Part shown: piece by piece, positions 52,057 through 60,351 of the stretch
How positions within the stretch are numbered: position 1 is the first letter of the stretch
Layout: each line of letters begins with the position of its first letter
Assembly (NCBI GenBank): GCA_002441465.1
Contig: DJWE01000003.1
Span: forward strand, 1,702 to 65,701
Length of the DNA stretch: 64,000 bases
Direction: 5' to 3'
Source: Propionibacteriaceae bacterium UBA6238
Lineage (GTDB): Bacteria > Actinomycetota > Actinomycetes > Propionibacteriales > Propionibacteriaceae
Notes under the pieces: model-generated
Databases searched by the model: none
What the model saw: the letters and a program-made list of their open reading frames with translations, nothing else
What the model was told of the DNA's origin: nothing
Program-made: the position numbers and the translations under genes

Positions 52057-53034
52057 CTACTCGTCGCGGATCGCGAGTCCGGCGTACTCATCGGGGACGA
52101 GCAGTCGCGGGTTGGTGCCCTCGACGAGCCAGTCCGAGACCGCGTCGGGGAGCGTCACCGGTACCGCGTCGAAGAGGTTGGTGACCAGCACCGGAAGCAG
52201 CAACGCATGCGGTTCGGCCGGCTGGATCGGGCCGACCACCAGCGCACGGCCGACCAGCCCGTCCGCGGTGAGGAAGAGCACCTCGTCGAGTTGGCTGAGC
52301 TCGTCGGGCGCGGAGTCCATGGCCAATCCGACGGCCACGTCCGCCGACCCGTCCACCACCGCGGCGAGCGCCCGCGGGTCGTCCGGGCCCAGATGCACCA
52401 GCCAGCGGTTCCCCGGGTGCTCGGTGTCCCGAATCGCACGGATCACCTGGTACACGTCGAGATGATTCGCCTGACGCCAGCGGGCCAGCGTCCGGCGGGC
52501 GTTCCGGCGCTGCCGGGAATCCGCGCCGGTGCTGTCCAGGTACCAGTCCAGCGCGCTGCGCGCGTAGTCGATCACGGCCACCGGACGCACCGTCCGAATC
52601 GCGTCCAGGGCTGGACGCAGCCCCATGCCCTGCGCGAGCAGCAGCGCCAGCATCGCCGACGGGGCTCGGTTCACGCCCATGTGACAGTGCACGAGCACCT
52701 TTGCCGAATCGTCCGCCAGCGCCTCGTCCACCCACTCGACCAGCCCGGCGAACCAGTCCGGGCCGATCTTCTGGCCGGCGTCGGCCACGCGGTGCTGGAG
52801 GTAGCGCACCTGCGGAGCCCAGGTGCGAACCAGGCCTTCGTCGCTCCACTCCTCCCGCAGGTCGACGATGTGGGTGATCCCTGCGGCCAGCAACTCGTCC
52901 AGTTGGGCGCGGGCCTGCCGGAAATTCGGTGACAGGTCGCCACCCACGGCCAGCCGATCCGTCACGAAGTCCGCATTCGCCACGCGCAACACCGGACGTT
53001 GCGGTTCACCCGAAGGTGACGAGGGCCTGGTCAT
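52057..53034 (-). CDS. Dual-specificity/tyrosine phosphatase-like protein with extra C-terminal domain
   Basis: 325 residues. Residues 25-170 are a DSP-type phosphatase domain with the signature HCHMGVNRAPS (CX5R, nucleophile Cys117), preceded by THIVDLREEWSDEGLV and VEWVDEAL. Residues about 180-325 form an unrelated alpha/beta domain (VYQVIRAIRDTEHPGNRWLVHLGPDD, then DELSQLDEVLFLTADGLVGRALVVGPIQ) that I do not recognise. It could dephosphorylate protein tyrosine or a small phosphoester. It begins with no clear operon partner; the beta-CASP gene converges. Confidence 0.83.
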   Translation of the reverse strand: MTRPSSPSGEPQRPVLRVANADFVTDRLAVGGDLSPNFRQARAQLDELLAAGITHIVDLREEWSDEGLVRTWAPQVRYLQHRVADAGQKIGPDWFAGLVEWVDEALADDSAKVLVHCHMGVNRAPSAMLALLLAQGMGLRPALDAIRTVRPVAVIDYARSALDWYLDSTGADSRQRRNARRTLARWRQANHLDVYQVIRAIRDTEHPGNRWLVHLGPDDPRALAAVVDGSADVAVGLAMDSAPDELSQLDEVLFLTADGLVGRALVVGPIQPAEPHALLLPVLVTNLFDAVPVTLPDAVSDWLVEGTNPRLLVPDEYAGLAIRDE

Positions 53035-53248
53035 GATCCCATCATGCCGTGCTTCTCACGGCCGCGAATTTCGTGGTCACGCATTATGCACCCACGTCGC
53101 GCTGGCGCCTGGATTGGTCGCCGCGTTTCGGAGTCTTCGTGCCCCAGATGCTGGCGCGACTACGCGATTTGGTGCATGATGGGGAACGTACGGGAGGGTA
53201 CCCGTCGCCCCCGCGGCGGAGAACTGAACACGAACAGGATGCACCGCC
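53035..53248 (+). promoter_or_regulatory. Upstream region of the CAP-domain gene
   Basis: AT-richer than its surroundings. GCATTATGCACC near 53090 and GGTGCATGATG near 53172 form a loosely inverted pair around 75 bases, a candidate operator. A small ACGGG-AGGGTA-CCCGT stem lies near 53190. A 13-base string, GGATGCACCGCCA, directly before the start codon is repeated at 60035-60047. Confidence 0.4.
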
Positions 53249-54025
53249 ATGCAGACTTTCCGTACTGAGCGTTCTCGCACGCTTACCCTCGGCGCCGTCA
53301 CATTGATGGCCGCCCTGGCGTTCCCAGCCATGCCGGCATTTGCCGACAGCGCCGGTGACGAAGTTGTCGCGTCCACTATTTCCCGGGTCTCGCCGTCGAA
53401 CGGCACCGTCGCCGGCGGAATGGTGGTCACACTCACCGGCCGGTCGTTCACGGGCGCCACCGGCGTCCGGTTCGGCGACACCCCGGCCGTGAAGTTCAGC
53501 GTGGTCTCCGACTCCACGATCACGGCGATCACCCCGGCGTTGAAGGCCGGCGTCTACAGCTTGGCCGTGACCACCGCGGCCGGCACCACAACCGCAACCT
53601 CGCTCACCGTGCGGACCTTGGAGGACGAGGTGCTCCGCCTGGTCAACGAGGCGCGCGCACACAAGCGCACCTGCGGTTCGAAGACCTACAAGGCCGCAAA
53701 GCCGCTGCGCTACGACGCGACCCTGGCCGTCGTCGCCGACGCGCACAGTGCCGACATGGCGAAGCGGGACTACTTCAGCCACAACTCCAAGAACGGCGAC
53801 TCGCCGTTCGACCGGATGAAGGATGCCGGCTATCGGTACCGCTACGCCGGTGAGAACATCGCAGCCGGCTTCCGGACGCCCGCGTCGGTAGTGAAGGCCT
53901 GGCTGAAGAGCACCGGGCACTGCAAGAACATCATGAGCAAGAAGTACGTCGAGCTCGGCGTGGGCTACGCCACCGGTGGCTACTACGGCACGTACTGGAC
54001 GCAGGACTTCGGTCGTCCGCGCTGA
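53249..54025 (+). CDS. Secreted CAP-domain protein with IPT/TIG domain
   Basis: 258 residues. A signal peptide (LGAVTLMAALAFPAMPAFA, cut near residue 31) is followed by an IPT/TIG immunoglobulin-like domain (about 45-125: ISRVSPSNGTVAGGMVVTLTG, SFTGATGVRFGDTPAV). The CAP/SCP domain (130-258) has LRLVNEARAHKRTCG, SADMAKRDYFSHNSKNGDSPFDRM with the conserved His and Glu in YAGENIAAG, and ends YWTQDFGRPR. It is a surface or secreted protein of sporulation-YkwD type, function unknown. The upstream 210 bases carry a probable promoter. Confidence 0.88.
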   Translation: MQTFRTERSRTLTLGAVTLMAALAFPAMPAFADSAGDEVVASTISRVSPSNGTVAGGMVVTLTGRSFTGATGVRFGDTPAVKFSVVSDSTITAITPALKAGVYSLAVTTAAGTTTATSLTVRTLEDEVLRLVNEARAHKRTCGSKTYKAAKPLRYDATLAVVADAHSADMAKRDYFSHNSKNGDSPFDRMKDAGYRYRYAGENIAAGFRTPASVVKAWLKSTGHCKNIMSKKYVELGVGYATGGYYGTYWTQDFGRPR

Positions 54026-54088
54026 GGCCCTGCCCGGCCGGTGACCACTTCGCTTTCCGCCTGCGAAGGGTGACCGGATCGACACGGT

Positions 54089-55150
54089 TCAGCCGGGAAC
54101 CCCCCGGGTGCTCTCTCGCACCTCCAGCTGAACCGGGAGTCGCCGGCTGCGCGGACGAGACGAGGTGGCGTCCGCGCGGCTGGCGACAAGCGCGAGCAGT
54201 GCCCGGGCCGCGGCCCGTCCCTTGGCATCGACATCCTGCCTGACCGTGGTCAGGGTGGGTCGAGTGCGCAAGGTCAGCGGGTGGTCGTCGAAGCCCACCA
54301 CCGCGAGATCCTCGGGCACCCGCAGCCCCGCGTCCGACGCGGCGGCGAGCACCGATTGGGCGAGCACGTCGGTCAGGCAGAGCACGGCCGTGGGACGGTC
54401 CGCGCGGGCGAGCATGCGCTCGGCGGCGAGCGGCGCCGAGGGAAAGCTGTCGGGCTGGTTCACCACCAGTGGCTCGATCCCGGCCGCGGTCAAGGCGTCG
54501 AGCCAGCCTGCCAATCGCTGCGTGATCACCCGATGCCGTGCCGCGGACGCGGTGAGCGGGCCAGTGCTCACCCCCGGTTCGGGACCGTAGCCGGAGGTGA
54601 GCAGCGCGATCCGGCGATGGCCGAGATCGACCAGATGCTGCGCCGCCGCCCGCGCGCCGCCACGATCGTCGATCGTGATCGCGACGCCGCCCTCGGGCGC
54701 GTCCATGTCCACATAGACCAGCGGCAGGCCGCGGCGCTCCAGCCAGTCCAGGGCCGGCAGTTCCGGGTCGCAGGAGAACGCGATCGCGCCGTCCATCGCC
54801 ACGTCCCTCGCCGGCACCACCGCGGCGTCCACGCCGGCAGGGAGGAGCGTCAGCGCCAGGCCCGTGCGGCCCAGCTCGTCCGCGACGGCTCCCAGGAATC
54901 GCGCCGACACCTCGTCGGACAGTGCACGGCGCAGGTCTGCGGCCCACAGCACGCCGACGGTCCCGGTGGTACCCGTGGCCAGCGATCGGGCGGACGGGTC
55001 CGGTCCGAGGTAGCCGAGCTCGGCCGCGACCGCGAGGATGCGCTCGCGGAGGGTCTCGGAGAGCTGATCGGGCCGGGAGAACGCGTTGGACACCGTCATC
55101 CTGCTCACGCCGACCCGGTCGGCGATCGACTGCAGGGTCACCTTGGCCAT
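54089..55150 (-). CDS. LacI family regulator of the alpha-glucosidase gene
   Basis: 353 residues. The LacI helix-turn-helix is VTLQSIADRVGVSRMTVSNAFSRPDQLSETLRERI with hinge LGPDPSARSLATG, followed by a periplasmic-binding-like effector domain (VGVLWAADL, ALLTSGYG, AVLCLTDVLAQ, AVVGFDDH). AAGGAGGGATCG precedes ATG 55150. It is divergent from a GH13 gene, and the intergenic region holds two LacI-type boxes over that gene's promoter. The inducer is probably the glucosidase substrate or product. Confidence 0.92.
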   Translation of the reverse strand: MAKVTLQSIADRVGVSRMTVSNAFSRPDQLSETLRERILAVAAELGYLGPDPSARSLATGTTGTVGVLWAADLRRALSDEVSARFLGAVADELGRTGLALTLLPAGVDAAVVPARDVAMDGAIAFSCDPELPALDWLERRGLPLVYVDMDAPEGGVAITIDDRGGARAAAQHLVDLGHRRIALLTSGYGPEPGVSTGPLTASAARHRVITQRLAGWLDALTAAGIEPLVVNQPDSFPSAPLAAERMLARADRPTAVLCLTDVLAQSVLAAASDAGLRVPEDLAVVGFDDHPLTLRTRPTLTTVRQDVDAKGRAAARALLALVASRADATSSRPRSRRLPVQLEVRESTRGVPG

Positions 55151-55166
55151 CGATCCCTCCTTGGGT

Positions 55167-55226
55167 TTGCAGAGCCGCGGCAGCGAGTCTATCTTTACCG
55201 GTACAGGGTTCACTGTATCGGTAAAG
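55167..55226 (+). promoter_or_regulatory. Glucosidase promoter overlapped by two LacI boxes
   Basis: TTGCAG (55167-55172) and TATCTT (55190-55195) are 17 bp apart. TTTACCGGTACA (55194-55205) and TGTATCGGTAAA (55214-55225) are each LacI-type half-symmetric boxes, 20 bp apart. Together they form a larger inverted repeat (CTTTACCG at 55193-55200, CGGTAAAG at 55219-55226) over the transcript start. Confidence 0.8.
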
Positions 55227-55237
55227 AAAGGGCCCCG

Positions 55238-56917
55238 ATGCCTCTTCCCGCCTCGATCGCCGCCGACCGCGACTGGTGGCGCCACGCCGTGGTCTACCAG
55301 ATCTACCCGCGCAGCTTCGCCGACAGCAACGGCGACGGCATCGGCGACATCAACGGCATCCGCGCCCGGCTGCCCTACCTGGCGGCACTCGGCATCGACG
55401 CGATCTGGATCAACCCGTGGTACCCGTCCCCGATGAAGGACGCCGGCTACGACGTCTCCGACTACCGCGCGATCGAGCCGGTCTTCGGCACCATGGCGGA
55501 CGCGGAGGCGCTGCTCGCCGAGGCTCACGACGCCGGCATCAGGGTGATCCTCGACATCGTCCCGAACCACACCTCCGACCAGCACCGGTGGTTCCAGGCG
55601 GCTCTCGCCGCGGGGCCCGGATCGCCCGAGCGTGACCGGTTCATCTTCCGGGACGGGCGCGGTCCGGCCGGGGACGAGCCCCCCAACGACTGGATGAGCG
55701 AGTTCGGCGGACCGGCCTGGACCCGCGTCACCGAGGCCGACGGACGCCCCGGCCAGTGGTACCTGCGCCTGTTCGCACCCGAACAGCCGGACGTGAACTG
55801 GGACCACCCCGACGTGCATGCCGAGTTCGACCAGACCCTACGGTTCTGGTTCGACCGGGGCGTGGACGGCTTCCGGATCGACGTGGCCCACGGCCTGGTC
55901 AAGGACCCCGGCCTGCGCGACCTGGACGGCCTGACGTTCCCGCTGCCCGACGATGCTCCCGACGGCCTCGAGCACCCGCACTGGGACCAGCCGGGCGTCC
56001 ACGAGGTGTTCCGGGAGTGGCGGCAGGTGGCCGACTCCTACGCCGAGCCGAAGGCCTTCTGCGGCGAGATCTGGGTGGGCCGCGATCACCGGCTCACCGC
56101 CTACCTGCGTCCGGACGAGCTGCACACCGCCTTCAACTTCAACTTCCTGCAGGCGCCGTGGCTGGCGGCCGACCTGCGCCGGGTGATCACCGCGACGCTC
56201 ACCGCCCACGCGACGGTCAGTGCACCCGCCACCTGGGTGATCGGCAACCACGACGTGTGCCGGCCGGCGTCGCGCTACGCGCGTCCGCAAGAGCTCGTCG
56301 AGCCGAGCTTCCCGAACCTGCAGACCTACCTCGGGCTGCCGGTCGACCTGCCGACGGGGCACCGCCGGGCGCGCGCCGCGGCCCTGCTCAGCCTCGCCCT
56401 GCCCGGTGGCGCCTACATCTACGCCGGCGAGGAGCTGGGGCTGCCCGAAGTCGAGGACATCCCGCTCGAGGCTCGGCAGGACCCGATCGTGACCGGTACC
56501 GGCGGAGCCAACGTGGGACGTGACGGCTGCCGCGTCCCGTTGCCCTGGACGATCGGCGGTGCGTCCTTCGGGTTCAGCCCGGAGGGGTCCGCCGCGCCCT
56601 GGCTGCCGCAGCCCTCCGACTGGGGCCGCTACAGCGCCGAAGCCGCCGAGGCCGACCCGGCATCCACGCTCGCGCTGTACCGGCAGGCCCTGGCGTTGCG
56701 CGCGCACCTCCCCGCGCTGGGGGACGGCGAGCTGGCCTGGGTGGACGCAGGGCGTGACGCGCTCGCCTTCACCCGCGAACCCGGCTTCGGTTGCTGGGTG
56801 AACGTCGGCACGGACCCGATTCCGCTGCCCGAGGGTGCCAGCGTGCTGCTCGCCAGCGCTGAGCTCGTCGGCGGACGGCTCGCCCCCGATTCGACGGCGT
56901 GGCTGCGGCTCGGCTGA
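55238..56917 (+). CDS. GH13 alpha-glucosidase (oligo-1,6-glucosidase type)
   Basis: 559 residues. The N-terminus DWWRHAVVYQIYPRSFADSNGDGIGDINGIRARL is the oligo-1,6-glucosidase signature; region I is DIVPNHTS. Catalytic residues are Asp215 (GFRIDVAHG), Glu277 (FCGEIWV) and Asp339 (VIGNHDVCR). The missing signal peptide makes it cytoplasmic; it would cleave imported maltose, isomaltose or trehalulose-like sugars. It is controlled by the divergent LacI gene. Trehalose synthase is an alternative, but its extra domain is missing. Confidence 0.92.
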   Translation: MPLPASIAADRDWWRHAVVYQIYPRSFADSNGDGIGDINGIRARLPYLAALGIDAIWINPWYPSPMKDAGYDVSDYRAIEPVFGTMADAEALLAEAHDAGIRVILDIVPNHTSDQHRWFQAALAAGPGSPERDRFIFRDGRGPAGDEPPNDWMSEFGGPAWTRVTEADGRPGQWYLRLFAPEQPDVNWDHPDVHAEFDQTLRFWFDRGVDGFRIDVAHGLVKDPGLRDLDGLTFPLPDDAPDGLEHPHWDQPGVHEVFREWRQVADSYAEPKAFCGEIWVGRDHRLTAYLRPDELHTAFNFNFLQAPWLAADLRRVITATLTAHATVSAPATWVIGNHDVCRPASRYARPQELVEPSFPNLQTYLGLPVDLPTGHRRARAAALLSLALPGGAYIYAGEELGLPEVEDIPLEARQDPIVTGTGGANVGRDGCRVPLPWTIGGASFGFSPEGSAAPWLPQPSDWGRYSAEAAEADPASTLALYRQALALRAHLPALGDGELAWVDAGRDALAFTREPGFGCWVNVGTDPIPLPEGASVLLASAELVGGRLAPDSTAWLRLG

Positions 56918-56976
56918 TCCGCCGACTAGCCTGAGCGTCGGCGGACGGCGGCGTCCGACCGGGACAGGAGGATGTC

Positions 56977-57156
56977 ATGGCAGCGAAGTTCGAGTTGTAC
57001 GCCGACGCCAAGGGCGAATACCGCTGGCGCCTGAAGGCGACCAACGGCCAGGTCATCGCCACCGGAGGCGAGGGCTACGCGAGCAAGGCCAACGCGAAGG
57101 CCGGCATCGAGTCGGTCAAGAAGAACGCCCCCGACGCGGAGATCGTCGAGGCCTGA
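56977..57156 (+). CDS. DUF1508/YegP-like small protein
   Basis: 59 residues. FELYADAKGEYRWRLKATNGQVIATGGEGYASKANAKAGIESVKKNAPDAEIVE is one DUF1508 unit, a small alpha/beta domain; the family often has two tandem copies, here only one. ACAGGAGGATGTC supplies a good ribosome site before ATG 56977. The function is unknown. A strong hairpin terminator follows 10 bases later. Confidence 0.9.
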   Translation: MAAKFELYADAKGEYRWRLKATNGQVIATGGEGYASKANAKAGIESVKKNAPDAEIVEA

Positions 57157-57164
57157 ACGAAACC

Positions 57165-57201
57165 GGGAGGGCCGGGACGGATATCCCGTCCCGGCCCTCC
57201 C
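57165..57201. terminator. Strong bidirectional hairpin terminator
   Basis: Bases 57165-57180 pair perfectly with 57186-57201 (16 bp, GC-rich) around loop ATATC. It lies between the DUF1508 gene and the end of the convergent membrane-protein gene. No T-run is seen; the stem alone is typical of actinobacterial terminators. Confidence 0.85.
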
Positions 57202-57227
57202 GCATGGTCAAGTGTCCGTGCGCCGGG

Positions 57228-57704
57228 CTACTCGGCCGCGGCGACTCGCTCCTGGACGGCAGCGGCGGCCGGGGAGGCGGACGCTCCGGTCAGCCGCAGG
57301 GCCCAGCCGATCAGGATCGCGATCACGCCGACACCGACGGCGAACAGCGCGACGCCGAAGGCGATCACCGACGTGAACAGCGACGCCCGCAGGAAGGACC
57401 CGGTCATCGCGGTCTGGCGCAGCGGGTCATCCTTGCCGAGCTCGGCGTAGGTCTTGCCATCGGTGGCCGCAAGCGCGTGGTGGTTGATCATATCTGCCTG
57501 GATGTAGGCCTCGATGGGCCCGGTGACGGGTGCTCCGGCGAGCATCGGCGCATCGGCGGAGACGGTGATCTTCTCCGCGGCCAGCTTGGTACTGACCATC
57601 CCCCAGGTCACGGCGCCGGCGACCACGAAGATCAGGCCGATGACGATGGTGACGAGACCGAGGGCCCTGACCTTCTTGGCGGGTCCGGCGGGACTGTTGG
57701 ACAT
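57228..57704 (-). CDS. Small membrane protein, often mis-annotated as 'LigA'
   Basis: 158 residues. Two hydrophobic helices (VRALGLVTIVIGLIFVVAGAV and SLFTSVIAFGVALFAVGVGVIAILIGWAL) flank a soluble loop with EKITVSADAPMLAGAPVTGPIEAYIQADMINHHALAATDGKTYAEL. Actinobacterial proteins of this pattern are frequently labelled aromatic ring-opening dioxygenase LigA, but no dioxygenase motif is present. The start ATG 57704 has GAGGAG seven bases upstream. An iron-box-like site lies about 50 bases further upstream, hinting at iron control. Function unknown. Confidence 0.78.
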   Translation of the reverse strand: MSNSPAGPAKKVRALGLVTIVIGLIFVVAGAVTWGMVSTKLAAEKITVSADAPMLAGAPVTGPIEAYIQADMINHHALAATDGKTYAELGKDDPLRQTAMTGSFLRASLFTSVIAFGVALFAVGVGVIAILIGWALRLTGASASPAAAAVQERVAAAE

Positions 57705-57716
57705 ATCGCACTCCTC

Positions 57717-57734
57717 TGTGGTGTACCGACCACA
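57717..57734. promoter_or_regulatory. Small palindrome in the leader of the membrane gene
   Basis: TGTGGT (57717-57722) and ACCACA (57729-57734) are perfectly inverted around GTACCG, 13 bases upstream of the start. It overlaps the ribosome-binding region and could be an operator or an RNA hairpin. Confidence 0.45.
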
Positions 57735-57750
57735 AAACTGTGCGTCGGTT

Positions 57751-57769
57751 GTAGGGCAGCCTAACCTAC
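57751..57769. promoter_or_regulatory. Candidate DtxR/IdeR iron box
   Basis: On the minus strand the 19 bases read GTAGGTTAGGCTGCCCTAC, matching 15 of 19 positions of the iron-box consensus TTAGGTTAGGCTAACCTAA. It lies about 50 bases upstream of the small membrane protein gene, a usual repressor position. Confidence 0.65.
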
Positions 57770-57935
57770 GCATTGTTGCGTATTCAACCAGGAGCGCCGC
57801 GTGCGCGGCGTCGATCCACGGGCTCACGGGTCCCACGACCCCCTCCTCGTGGTTCGTCCCTCACCACTCGTCCAGACTTCGCGCTTCCCGGACGCTGGCG
57901 CGCCCGTGGCGCTTGGCGTCTAGGGTGGGCGCATC

Positions 57936-58448
57936 ATGACCGCCCTGATCGTCACCGAATCTCTGTTCGGGAACACCCTCGCCATTGCCGAGGCGATCGG
58001 GGGCGGGATCGCCGAGACGATCGGCAGGGCGAGCGTCCAGGTGATCCATGCCTCGCTGGCTCCGGCCGTCCTTTCGGCCGAGATCGACCTGCTCGTCGTG
58101 GGCGCGCCGACGCACACCCTGTCCATGCCCAACGCGGGCACCCGCAGCGACGCCGCCCGCAAGGGCGCCCCCTCGCCGGCGCCGGCCGGCATCAGGGAGT
58201 GGATCCAGACCGTGCAGATCCCCGATGCGATGGCGGTGGCCACGTTCGACACCTCCATCCACACCCGGATCCAGCTCGGCACGGCCGCCCGCTCGGCAGC
58301 GCGTGCGCTGCGTCGGCGCGGCGCCCGGACCACAGTCGGGCCGTCCTTCTGGGTGACCGGCATGGAGGGCCCGCTCGCGGACGGCGAACTGGCCCGCGCG
58401 ACCGCCTGGGGTCGCACGCTCGCCGAACAGATCGTCGCCGTGCGCTGA
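57936..58448 (+). CDS. Flavodoxin-family protein
   Basis: 170 residues. The N-terminal FMN phosphate loop is VTESLFGNTLAIAEAIGGGI; GAPTHTLSMPNAGTRSD and the aromatic FWVTGMEGPLADGELARA are the later FMN-contacting loops. It may be an electron carrier or a small reductase. Start ATG 57936 has no strong ribosome site. It is divergent from the iron-box-controlled gene, 230 bases away; a shared iron response is possible since flavodoxins often replace ferredoxin, but no iron box faces this gene directly. Confidence 0.85.
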   Translation: MTALIVTESLFGNTLAIAEAIGGGIAETIGRASVQVIHASLAPAVLSAEIDLLVVGAPTHTLSMPNAGTRSDAARKGAPSPAPAGIREWIQTVQIPDAMAVATFDTSIHTRIQLGTAARSAARALRRRGARTTVGPSFWVTGMEGPLADGELARATAWGRTLAEQIVAVR

Positions 58449-58536
58449 TCCGCGGGCGCGCGGGCGTGAATTCGTGAACCACCGGAGCCCCAGCCTCGAT
58501 GGTCGTACGGTAAAGGCACCAACGAGGAGGAGCATC

Positions 58537-59406
58537 GTGCAGAACCGCACCATCGGAACTCGGCAGGTCAGCGCCATCGGACTGGGAGGGATGCCCATGT
58601 CCATCGAGGGGCGCCCGGCCGACCGGCAGCAATCGATCCACACCATCCATGCGGCCCTGGACGCGGGGATCACCCTGATCGACACCGCGGACGCGTACTG
58701 TCTCGGACCCGAAGAGGTCGGGCACAACGAGATCCTGATCGCCGAAGCCCTGCGGTCCTACGGATCCGACACCAGCAACGTGCTCGTCGCGACCAAGGGC
58801 GGACACCTGCGTCCCGGCGACGGAAGCTGGACGCAGAACGGCGATCCGGCCTACCTCAAGGAGGCGGCAAAGGCGTCGGCGGCACGGCTCGGCGTCGAGG
58901 CGATCGGGCTGTACCAGTTCCACCGGCCCGACCCACGGGTGCCGTATGCGGACTCGATCGGGGCCCTTTCGGACCTGCTCGAGGCCGGCGTGATCGAAAT
59001 GGCCGGCATCTCCAACGCCTCGGTCGCCCAGATCGACGAGGCGCGCAGCATCCTCGGCAACCGGCTGGTCTCGGTACAGAACCAGTTCAGCCCCCAGTTC
59101 ACCTCCAGCCTGCCCGAGCTCGAACACTGCGCAGAGCTGGGCCTCGCCTTCCTGCCCTGGAGCCCGCTCGGCGGGATCCGGCGGGCGGCCCAGGTGGGCA
59201 GCACCCAGAGTGTGATGTCGGAGATCGCGCTGGCCCGCGAGATCTCGCCGTATCAGGTCGTGCTCGCCTGGGAGCTCGCACTGTCGCCGGTCGTGATCCC
59301 GATTCCCGGCGCGTCCCGGCCGGCGTCCATCATCGACTCCGCCGCAGCCGCCGACCTCGAACTCGACGCCGCCGATCTGGTGCGGATCGAGAATTACCTG
59401 GTCTGA
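58537..59406 (+). CDS. Aldo/keto reductase
   Basis: 289 residues, TIM barrel. The catalytic Asp-Tyr pair is in TLIDTADAYCLG, Lys in VATKGGHLRPG and His in GLYQFHRPDPR, and FLPWSPLGGI plus IPIPGASRPASI bind NADPH. GAGGAGGAGC precedes GTG 58537. It reduces aldehydes or ketones; the substrate is unknown. It overlaps by 13 bases with the convergent GNAT gene. Confidence 0.92.
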   Translation: MQNRTIGTRQVSAIGLGGMPMSIEGRPADRQQSIHTIHAALDAGITLIDTADAYCLGPEEVGHNEILIAEALRSYGSDTSNVLVATKGGHLRPGDGSWTQNGDPAYLKEAAKASAARLGVEAIGLYQFHRPDPRVPYADSIGALSDLLEAGVIEMAGISNASVAQIDEARSILGNRLVSVQNQFSPQFTSSLPELEHCAELGLAFLPWSPLGGIRRAAQVGSTQSVMSEIALAREISPYQVVLAWELALSPVVIPIPGASRPASIIDSAAAADLELDAADLVRIENYLV

Positions 59407-59918
59407 CCCTCCGACGGCTGCCGAGCCGGACCCGTCCCATCGGCGCCCTCGGTGGGCACCACCAGCGGCTTGCGCAGGTAGATCAGGACGACGGCGTCGT
59501 CCACGCGTTCCCTGCGGACCTCCTCGTACCCGGCGCGGGCGTACAGCCTCAGGTTGCCGGTACTGAGGTGACCGGTGAACAGCAGCGCCTCATCCGCAGG
59601 GGCGGACGCCTCCGCCTGCATCAGCAGAGCCATCCCGATGCCCTGTCCCTGCTCCTGCGGAGCCACCGAGAGTCGTGCGATGTGCAGGCTGCGCCCGCTC
59701 GACCGCACCCGGACCGAACCGACCAGCCGCCCGTCCACCAGTGCCACGTAGCCCCGCGACGTGCGCAGGTCGTCGATCAGGCCGGGCCGGTCCTCCCGCA
59801 GGGGAGGCAGCTCGGCGTCCCCATAACGGATCGCCTCCACGGCGAAGGCTGCGCGCTGGACGGCCAGCACCGCGTCCGCATCGTCGGCGGTCATCGGACG
59901 CAGTTCCACTGAGTTCAT
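59394..59918 (-). CDS. GNAT N-acetyltransferase
   Basis: 174 residues. The motif A is LSVAPQEQGQGIGMALLMQAEA and the C-terminal strand TGHLSTGNLRLYARAGYEEVRRE, both GNAT hallmarks. AGGAGGAGGCGCA precedes ATG 59918; an upstream in-frame start would add 58 residues of poor composition crossing the AT-richer region. Substrate unknown. It lies downstream in the other direction of the MFS leader region. Confidence 0.88.
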   Translation of the reverse strand: MNSVELRPMTADDADAVLAVQRAAFAVEAIRYGDAELPPLREDRPGLIDDLRTSRGYVALVDGRLVGSVRVRSSGRSLHIARLSVAPQEQGQGIGMALLMQAEASAPADEALLFTGHLSTGNLRLYARAGYEEVRRERVDDAVVLIYLRKPLVVPTEGADGTGPARQPSEGQTR

Positions 59919-60105
59919 TGCGCCTCCTCCTGAGGCCATGGTTGCGCACATGGGAGCAATAGTGCGTATCGATATTGGCGCAAAACGTGCGAATCCCGCA
60001 TCGCGGACCCAATACGATGAATTCTCACCGAGGGGGATGCACCGCCAATCGGGTAGCCATCGGATCACGTACGAACTGGGGGGAGAGTACACAGGGAATC
60101 AGCAC

Positions 60106-60141
60106 ATGTCGCGGTTCTCGCGTCGGGTCACGACCAACTGA
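60106..60141 (+). CDS. Possible 11-residue leader peptide
   Basis: The frame reads MSRFSRRVTTN then a stop. AGGGAA lies seven or eight bases upstream. The Arg/Ser-rich peptide precedes two hairpins and the MFS drug-exporter gene, the layout of ribosome-mediated attenuation. It could also be chance or the 5' remnant of a lost gene. Confidence 0.35.
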   Translation: MSRFSRRVTTN

Positions 60142-60261
60142 CTGGCATCTACGGCCGGGCTCGCGCGCCACACATGATGATTTCTTGGATCCGGAGGCTA
60201 CCTGGACGGGCGGGTACTCCGGCCAACCGGGAACGGGGGTTACCGGGAGGCTGACAGCAAG

Positions 60262-60303
60262 GCGGCGGCGCCACGCCGGATCTATCCACAGGGGCGCCGC
60301 CGC
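60262..60303 (+). other. Hairpin 1 in the MFS leader
   Basis: GCGGCGGCGCC (60262-60272) pairs perfectly with GGCGCCGCCGC (60293-60303) around a 20-base loop that includes TATCCACA. The stem is purely G/C. Confidence 0.7.
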
Positions 60304-60314
60304 AGAAGCAATAC

Positions 60315-60351
60315 CGATGGCCGGCCTGGGAATACCCCGGGCCGGCCATCG
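60315..60351 (+). terminator. Hairpin 2, terminator-like, in the MFS leader
   Basis: CGATGGCCGGCC (60315-60326) pairs perfectly with GGCCGGCCATCG (60340-60351); three more G/C pairs follow inside after one mismatch, leaving a small AATAC loop. CTTTAT follows, a weak T-rich tail. It stands 66 bases before the MFS start and could be an attenuator. Confidence 0.65.

Noticed and set aside
54089..55819. Upstream extension of the LacI frame to 576 residues
   Set aside because: The extra 223 residues lie antisense to the glucosidase and the strong ribosome site is before ATG 55150.
57228..57704. Aromatic ring-opening dioxygenase LigA
   Set aside because: Such labels are common for this membrane family, but two membrane helices and no metal motif make an enzyme of that type implausible.
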